NCBI RefSeq assembly: GCF_008831285.2
Contig: NC_045144.1
Location: 11,883,672 to 11,947,671 of the forward strand
Origin: Nymphaea colorata
Lineage: Eukaryota > Streptophyta > Magnoliopsida > Nymphaeales > Nymphaeaceae
DNA length: 64,000 bases
Direction: 5' to 3'
The notes under the pieces were generated by a model. That model was not told the origin of the DNA and searched no databases. It was given only the letters and a program-made list of their open reading frames with translations. The position numbers and the translations under genes are program-made. Below are positions 57,235 to 64,000 of the stretch, one piece after another; position 1 is the stretch's first letter, and every line of letters begins with the position of its first letter.

Positions 57235-58304
57235 TATATATAAGGCTTGCAAGCTGACTTATGATGGAACTCTACAGTTCTATGCACTTATAAATGATAT
57301 CCCTTCACCATATATTTCTGATAAAATATAAATCAAGATAGGACTTGATTGTGAAAAGAACTCAAAAAGTGAAATTATGGATTATTAGAATCATAAACTA
57401 TGTCAGCATGACTATATTTTGTACCTTAAATCACATGACCGAAACTTATGTAGATCTTTTCATTAGTTTAGCTCATGCCTGCAACATAAGTATCTCAACA
57501 TACTCTAGATCTTACTGCTTAAAGACAAATGAGACGCAATAATTATTTTGTTGACATCGAGTTTAGGTCTATGTCAATCGTAGTATCTTTTTTTAAAATT
57601 TTGTATGCCCCTGAAGAATTTGTATATGTTTGATATGAGCGGATATCTACTACCACTAATTGTAGTATAGAAATGGTAATAATCAGTACAGAATGACACT
57701 CATACTGTTTAAATAGCTATTGTATTATTTCTCCTGAATTAACATTACATGGGGCCTTCGCCAAATTCCTTTTTCTTTTTAGTTCTTTGTGGAGGTTTGT
57801 CCCTTTTGTTCCCTCAACGTTGTACAATCAATGCAAATAATAATATTACACTATTTTCCTTTCATCTTTTGCGTTGTATTTTGTTTGTGTGCCGAAGCAT
57901 AAAGTTTTCTAGTACCTTAAGTTAAGAAAAGGAACTACTCTCATTAGATCCTACATTGACTACCTTCCAATTTTCAATAGAATTATAAAGGATAAAACTC
58001 AATTTTATTTATAGAACCATTAACATATAAATAACAAATTAGTGAGGTAAATGGGCCAAGACTAGCTTATTTTAGTGAGGATAAAGTCGGTAGGCTGTTT
58101 TTGAATAAATTACTTAGGAGAACAAGAGAATTGTTATGGACGATAACTTATCTGGAATGATTGCGGATGGGCATGGATTTGAACAAACAATGGAAAATGT
58201 AGCTTTTCAAATTATCCTTGCAAGAATGATACAATGGGGACTCTATTTTGCTTGAAAGGAAGTGATTAATTCATTCCATGGAGAAATGAAGACGAATTCT
58301 TTGT
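57115..58304. other. Intergenic, with (TA)n(GA)n microsatellite
   Basis: A compound TA/GA/TA repeat lies at about 57190-57242. No supported gene is present; the frames here are short and without motifs. Confidence 0.5.
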
Positions 58305-58335
58305 CACTCGCAAAGCTTGCTTCGCTTTGCGAGTG
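58305..58335. other. Perfect 12-bp hairpin followed by a T run
   Basis: CACTCGCAAAGC and GCTTTGCGAGTG are exact inverses separated by 7 bases (TTGCTTC), followed by CTTTTT. The form recalls a transcription terminator, but in a plant nuclear context it may be part of the adjoining LINE or chance. No function can be assigned. Confidence 0.8.
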
Positions 58336-58339
58336 CTTT

Positions 58340-59850
58340 TTCCCTCTCGTCCCGCTGGATGAGTTTTTATGTGTGAAGATCGATTCGAGTAAAGCCTATG
58401 ACAGGGTCTTCCAGCATTCCTAGAAAATGCACTCGACATGCTTGGGGTCGATCCCGGATTCACAAAATAATGGCGACTGTGAGATCAGTCGCTATGGCAG
58501 TAACTCTCAATGGAAAAGACAAATACCATGATGTTTCAGGGTAATTTTATCATTTGCATATTGGTATCCCTTAAAAATTTTAAATTTTATAGTTACTAGT
58601 GCCCCTTAATCCAAATTTTCGGCCTTGTTTGTGGACATGCATCGAAGGTTTAACCCGAGGTAGCCTTGTCGCCTTATCACCATGGGTAAGAGGGAGATGG
58701 GAGGACTAGGACTCCCACTTGGGCGATGGATAAGAAAAGTAGTTTGTCACAAACTGTATACGTTAAGGCTGCCGATTGGGTAAATCAACCCGAATCCGCA
58801 GAACGGTTGAGAATAAGTAAAAACGATAAAAAAATCAACACGTGGTGTCTTGTGTGTTGGCCTTAGAATTGGACTGATTCCCATCAATTCGATCTGAACT
58901 TTGAGTAAGGCAGATTTTAATAACACCGAAGGAAAGAGAAACAAAAGGAGATTAACAATGTTAATTGGAAACGTAAAACCAACGAAAAAATGGTGAATTT
59001 TCTTATCAAAATCCTTATGAAGACAGAGTTACACATTGATCTTTTATCATATTCTTTTTAACATGCTTATAATATTTAATAGTTTGTATTCATCCATGTG
59101 GTTAGATTCGTGGGAATTGATAGAAAATGAATGGACTGAGTCAAGTGACAATATGATCACAGGGTCTCAATGGGGAACCGTGTCTATGCCCCGCTATTGT
59201 AGAGATGTTTACTCGCAGTCTGACCTACGCTGTCCACAAGAATGGCATCAAGCTGCCCGTGGCTGGTAGGAATCTTTATAAGTTATGATGATGACTTTCT
59301 ACTCTTTTCAGCCTACCAAAGGAGATGGATGGTGAAGATGAAGAACTTAATCACTAAATTTGAAGAATGCTCGGGTTGTACGGTAAATAAAAAGATTAGT
59401 TCTGCCATGACTTGCGCATGATCATATGGAGCCAATGAATTGAACAAGGCAGCTGGCTGGGTTAAAGGGGTAGAAAGCGGGCAGCCATCCAATAAGATAT
59501 TTGGGAGTTCAAGTAGATGTATCGCGGAAAACCACCGTCAAGTCATGTTATTGAGGAGGATCGAGCGAAGGTAAGCTTCTTGGAAAAGCAAAAGTCCATG
59601 TTCCGCGGGGAGCTGGCTCGGCTCCTATAGTAAGACGTGTTCTTGCCTCCATTGCCGATGTGTTGGACCTCTGCCTGTCACCGAGGCACATGATTCTCTA
59701 AATATGTCTGTTAATGTTGAACAGGCTGCAATTAATTTGGAATTGGATGCGTGAAGACCATTTGGACAAGCTTGTATTGACCGATCATTCTTATGCTCTC
59801 ATGTCTAGAAAGTTCATGTGGGACACCATAAGAAGTTGTAAACACGAGGA
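58340..59850 (+). pseudogene. L1-like LINE reverse-transcriptase fragment
   Basis: The plus strand holds non-LTR reverse-transcriptase blocks in several frames. VKIDSSKAYDRVF at 58367-58405 is the (D/E)..KAYD motif, followed by TLNGK-type text. A relic of the (F/Y)ADD region is at 59285-59330 (YDDDFLLFS), then KNLITKFEECSGCTVN. The hallmark IRYLGVQVDVSRKTT, equivalent to the L1 LP.RYLG block (here HPIRYLG, frameshifted), lies near 59490. The end reads LASIADVLDLCLSPRH then IWNWMREDHLDKLV. Frameshifts and stops are frequent. The endonuclease domain and poly-A tail are not seen. It is an old, 5'-truncated fragment. Confidence 0.75.
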
Positions 59851-62010
59851 ACCAGGGTCTTCCTGAAATTTTTAAGAAAACAAATTCACATGTCAATTTC
59901 AAGTTGGCCCCCGTAAGAATTTTACAAAATTGAATGGCTTGATGAAACATTTCAATTTAAACCCCCACAGAAATTATGTAAGAGAAAAAAAAAACCACAT
60001 GGCAGCATTTAAAAAAATTACAGGTTATTTATTTTATTTTTCGCAGTGGTCAACATGTAATGTTGTAAGTCCTATTGTATTGATTTGCAAATTCATTCAT
60101 AATCAACAAAGCATTGCTAGAGCTAAAGGGGGGCTAATATGGTGGTATGCAAGCACAAAAACAGGAGAAAAATTTACATGGTCTGGAAGTACTCCCTCCA
60201 CATCATAGTAAAGGTGGCCCATTTGAAAAGTATATATGCTGATTTCACTTATGCTATAAATAAACTTTTTCATCTACAATAAAAGGTTGAGGGCCTATTC
60301 CTCTGCAGGATTTCGCTGGAAATACAAATGTAACTAAAAGAAAAGATAAACTACCTTTTCACAATAGTCAGTGCCATTTGGTTTGCAAAAAAACGCCAAG
60401 CACTTCCATTTTACCTATAAGAAAAAAGAATAATAAGAAGAAGAAGACAGCAGCAACAGCCTGCAAAGTAAAAGTAAGGTGGTTATGACTTATGTGCACA
60501 CTTTGTAAACGAAAAATTGTGCTTAATGATTGTGCAGTAACTAAAGTACCCTCATTGAAATACAAAAAGAAATCTTTTTAGAGGGGTAAAAAAAGATTGT
60601 GAAAACGTGAAAAAAAGTGTAAGATGTCCATTACTTTACAAATAAAGAAATGTGCTCACAATTCATTCTCCCATGTAAACGTCATTTGCTTAACTTTAAA
60701 CGGTTTGGCAACTTTTTTGCATTTTTTGAATAATTAGCAGGGCTACACCAAAATTAGCGTTTGTCAGAAAAATATGCGACCGTCAAAGTAAACTTTAGCA
60801 GCTGGGCGATTTCTGCGTGATGATACCATGATACAGAAAACCGTGTTCCCACATTTTCAAACTTAACGGTGGTTTGGTCAATTTTTGAGGAGGAAGGCTT
60901 TTAGCTTGCCAGCGGGGGCATTTTAGTCATTTCAAATCCATGACACACGGTCCAAAAAAGTCTTGAAATCCGTTGGGGCTCTCGTACCTAAAGCTTTGTC
61001 CTTAGTGAAAGGCGGTCACTCTCCTACAGGCGAGTGATAATAGGTTTTGCTCCCCATTTTTTAGCTCTATTTTATTTGAAAGGAAGAAATAAAACTAGAC
61101 AAAATGAGAGCCAAATTTTACTACCCCTCCCCTTCACATGAGCATGGTGAGCTTCCCCCAAGAGCTCCTGACGGATTTAAATGTTGAGGAGAAAGGCCTT
61201 CAAACATACCGGAATTTTTGCGATTAACAAACGTATTCTTGGTATAACCTTATGATACGGACTGATGCGGCTTCGACCAAAGCCAGCCATGGTCTCCACT
61301 CTCCAACAACCAGAACATGACCATTCAAGCAACTGGAAATATTGCCAGTCATACCTCTTGAAATATCGGCCAGTCAAAGTTTGTTTAATGTACAATGTAC
61401 ACCTCCATGTAAAATACTGGTTCCTGTATGATTATTCCCTTGCTTCTTTCTTTCTTTCTCCTAAAATCACAGATTCTCAACCTTGAACAGATTTGGGTTG
61501 TCTCGCTCTCGCTTGGACTTTGGTGAAGGTGCCAGCGGCGTATGAAATGAACCACAAAAAGGGAAGCGCAGGAAGAAATCCACTCAACTCCAGCAAATTA
61601 CTGTGGGGCTGACATGCACAGAACGGTAAAACAGATGGCTGTGAAGTAGCTTTCAGGAAAGACAGAGTACTTGAATAGGTGGCAACGAAAAGGACGAGTC
61701 AATCGATCCCCGTGCAGGTTCATTTGCTTTTTCTTTCTAGAGAATGATTCGACAGGAAACCCAAGCCTCAAGAATCTTGCAGAAGGAATCACCTCTATTT
61801 GCCCTTCCTTGATTAACGTACCATACCATTGAACAGAGCAGTTGCCGGTTCTCAGTTCAGAACCTCTCTCTCTCTCTCTCTCTCTAGCGTGAACGCATAA
61901 ATAACCAGCCACAAGTTCTGTATATATCAAACTACAAAAAATTTTGCAAAGAGTCCTGTGTACGTAGAAAAATCAGGTGCCACGAGAGTTTAGGATTGAA
62001 CACTCTATAC
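59851..62010. other. Intergenic between the LINE fragment and the DUF4378 gene
   Basis: No supported gene. A TC run (minus strand GA) lies at 61862-61888. The stretch from about 61600 up may include downstream regulatory sequence of the DUF4378 gene. The 92-codon frame at 59930-60208 has no known motif. Confidence 0.45.
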
Positions 62011-62016
62011 TTTATT
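62011..62016 (-). terminator. Possible polyadenylation signal of the DUF4378 gene
   Basis: The minus strand reads AATAAA about 340 bases after the stop codon at 62356. Plant signals are loose, so the actual cleavage site may differ. Confidence 0.35.
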
Positions 62017-62355
62017 CCATGCCTTTGACCTTCATTTCAGGTTTACATTGAAAAGAGATTGTGCCCCGAACACAAATGGCTCGCATCAGATTACACAGGT
62101 AAAGTTTAACCTCATTCCAGACACATTCCAGACAGATAGAAGTCTGAATGCACGCATGCACACAGAAACGTCTAACTCAATAAGCATTTCGTTTGTCAAA
62201 CTTCCAATGCCATGCATTTGTACAGGATAGAGGATCTACAGAGCGTTTCAGTAGTATAACTACAAAATGCGCCTGTTGCATGCGGAAAATGCAAAACTTT
62301 GACTAGAAAGGCGTGGAAATAGTGACCGCAATATAGCAGACTTAAACAATGAACT

Positions 62356-64000
62356 TCACAATGAACTGAACCTGCAAGGGAGAAGATCAAGAGCAAACTC
62401 AGCAATCATGGTCTGTAGTATGTACTTCTCAATCTCTAGTGTTGTCTCGAAAGCCTCGATTTCAAAGTCTGTCCATTTGCCCAGTGGAGAGTTCATGTCC
62501 CACTCCACAATATCATCCAGAACCCTACCGGCCAAATTTCTATGCTTGCTGACCTCCTCATAAACTTCCTTCCTTAGTCTTTCTTGGCTTAGTGACAGGG
62601 ATAGTTTTCCTAATGCCCTGTAAATAGATCTACTATACCTACCAATTTTCAGAGCTAAGTTTTCCATCACACAGTCGAACACAAATCTTCTAATGTGACA
62701 CCCATCAGCTCTCATAAAAACTGTGCTGTACTTACATTTTGAGTGCTTATAAACCATGGTTTCTAACTTTTGAAACAAAAGTGGGTCTGAGAATTGGGGT
62801 GGATCTGCACCAAACAATGCGATGTTTTCAAATGTTAGTTGTATACTCGATAAGACTTTCATAACATAGAAAAACTCCATCTCCTCAGAAGATGCAGACG
62901 TAACTTCTGATAGAATTCCAAAGGATTCTTCATCGGCAATGCATATTTGACGACAGTCGATATCTTTTCTGCCTCTTCCAATATTACTGCTATTCCATGA
63001 GGTTGCTGAATCTACCAGCTCCATGTCAGCATCATATTGCTGCAGTCTCCGTGGGGAACAATCAGTGAAGGACAGGCGGAGGTGAGTAGCTACAGCAGGG
63101 ACAATTAAGAAAGCATTAATAAGTACAATCAAAAAGCGGTTTCTGGCACCAAAATAAATAAAACTCGTTTTCAACAACCTATCTACTTCAGATGCTTAAA
63201 TGCTATATTTTTGGGAGAAAAAAAATATAATTTAAAATATGGAATGATGACAACAAAATCCATTTAATAAAGTTAACTGTTCACCTTAAATATTGAACTT
63301 TCGTTCTGTAGCAAACTTGAATGGTCATTTTACTGTTGTTTAAGCATAATTACATGAAAAATGATTGCATGAAGGTGTAATTATGTTGAGAAAGGGTGGG
63401 AAGACTCAGAACCTTGTCTTTTCATACATGGATGTGTGGAAAGATACTAAGATACTGAATCTTTTCAATGAAAAAGTAAATGATTCTCTTAAAGCAACGA
63501 ATTGTTGCTCTCAGTATATTCTGCTCAAAATCAGCTCATTATTTTTGTATCGACCTCAAGTGTGCTAAATATGGTAAACAGAGAACCCATAACCACGGCA
63601 TGGAAAATGAAAATTGTTCGGCCAAAGAACAAAAACAAAACAGATGAAATATTATAGCAGAGTCGTCAAACATCAAGGACAGAAACATCAGCTTACTTGT
63701 TCAAAGACCTTGCAAAAACAATCCGATATGAGAAATAAAATTTCATATGCAAACACGTATCATGTAAGGAGCTCAAAATAGCAAAAAACCATGTATTAAA
63801 ACTTGAAATACAAGAGAACAAAATAATATCATACCTCCACAACCATCATTGCTCTCTGATGAAACACAACTCTCATTGGAGAAGGATGCATCAAGAATTG
63901 ATACAGGACTTGGATGAGCACAATCATTTGGAAATGGAAATCTGGAAAACTTGGTTTTTCCATCAGATCTTATTGAACTCTCATGATCATTTCTATTTTC
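62356..64000 (-). CDS. TRM-like DUF4378 protein, last two exons
   Basis: The last exon is 62356-63089 and the preceding one is 63835 to beyond the right edge. The donor GTAT is at 63831-63834 and the acceptor TGTAG ends at 63090; the phases join exactly. Reading resumes as SNDGCG, then ATHLRLSFTDCSPRRLQ across the splice. The upstream exon holds HPSPVSILDASFSNES, a motif shared by TON1-recruiting-motif (TRM) proteins. The C-terminus is a DUF4378 domain: FVFDCVMENLALKIG, then LAGRVLDDIVEWDMNSPLGK and FEIEAFETTLEIEKYILQ, ending at TGA 62356-62358. TRM proteins attach TON1 and PP2A to microtubules to orient cortical arrays; the role here is inferred. No lesion is seen. An apparent ATG at 63177 is intronic, so the true start lies off the window. 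Confidence 0.87.
63090..63834 (-). other. Intron of the TRM-like gene
   Basis: 745 bases bounded by GTATGATATT at the donor and CCCTGCTGTAG at the acceptor on the minus strand. It is AT-rich and without coding similarity. The plus-strand frame inside it (63365-63568) has no motif. Confidence 0.8.

Noticed and set aside
62356-63177. A 273-codon single-exon gene starting at ATG 63177
   Set aside because: The first 29 residues are intronic. A splice acceptor at 63090 and the in-phase upstream exon explain the locus better.
1-64000. CRISPR arrays, bacterial operons or rRNA genes
   Set aside because: None seen. The spliced genes and transposon types are those of a plant nuclear genome.

Overview
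This 64 kb window is plant nuclear DNA, almost certainly from an angiosperm. Evidence: spliced genes of plant-specific type (a DUF4378/TRM-like protein and a plant Sec14-like CRAL-TRIO protein with small exons and GT..AG introns), plant-type LTR retrotransposons primed by initiator Met-tRNA (TGGTATCAGAG primer sites), and CACTA, hAT-like, Mutator-like and L1-like repeats. The species cannot be named from the sequence. Only the two ends carry genes that look functional, and both run off the window. The rest is about 60 kb of AT-rich intergenic DNA made mostly of nested, decayed transposons and gene fragments.

Left edge (1-1057, minus strand): the 5' part of a CRAL-TRIO/Sec14-like lipid-transfer gene, rebuilt from five small exons with consistent reading phases. 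Next come a truncated OEP16-3-like pseudogene (about 2.5-2.9 kb) beside a pair of near-perfect palindromes, a 241-bp tandem duplication (6.7-7.1 kb), and a 1,021-bp non-autonomous hAT-like element with a perfect 8-bp target duplication (7,752-8,772). From 8.8 to 18.7 kb no gene is visible.

Centre (18,692-35,305): a decayed CACTA (En/Spm) element with a TNP2-type transposase relic on the plus strand. Two LTR retrotransposons lie inside it, both on the minus strand: an old element at about 19,857-26,307 with an initiator-Met primer site but no recognisable pol, and a structurally complete Ty1/copia element at 29,603-34,933. The copia element has 229/231-bp LTRs, an AATAT target duplication, and a primer site and polypurine tract, but its gag-pol is broken at several points. 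Without the insertions the CACTA element would be about 4.8 kb.

Right-centre (35.3-53 kb): a second hAT-like GC-rich element with a purine-rich minisatellite (37.1-37.7 kb); a truncated Ty3/gypsy chromovirus pol fragment ending in a chromodomain (38.7-40.2 kb); a cluster of plus-strand gene fragments (serine-carboxypeptidase-like, p23 co-chaperone, chloroplast-type Hsp70) within 900 bp; a GTCAC-terminated MITE (43.5-43.9 kb); a CACTA-like end (44.0-44.3 kb); and a Mutator-like or foldback element with inverted repeats of about 460 and 630 bp (49.2-51.7 kb).

Right edge: an older minus-strand copia element (53,152-57,114) that has lost its integrase and itself contains a MITE; an L1-like LINE reverse-transcriptase fragment (58.3-59.8 kb, plus strand); and the last two exons of a TRM-like DUF4378 gene (62,356-64,000, minus strand). 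The genes do not form a pathway. The interest of the window lies in its layered transposon history and its captured gene pieces.
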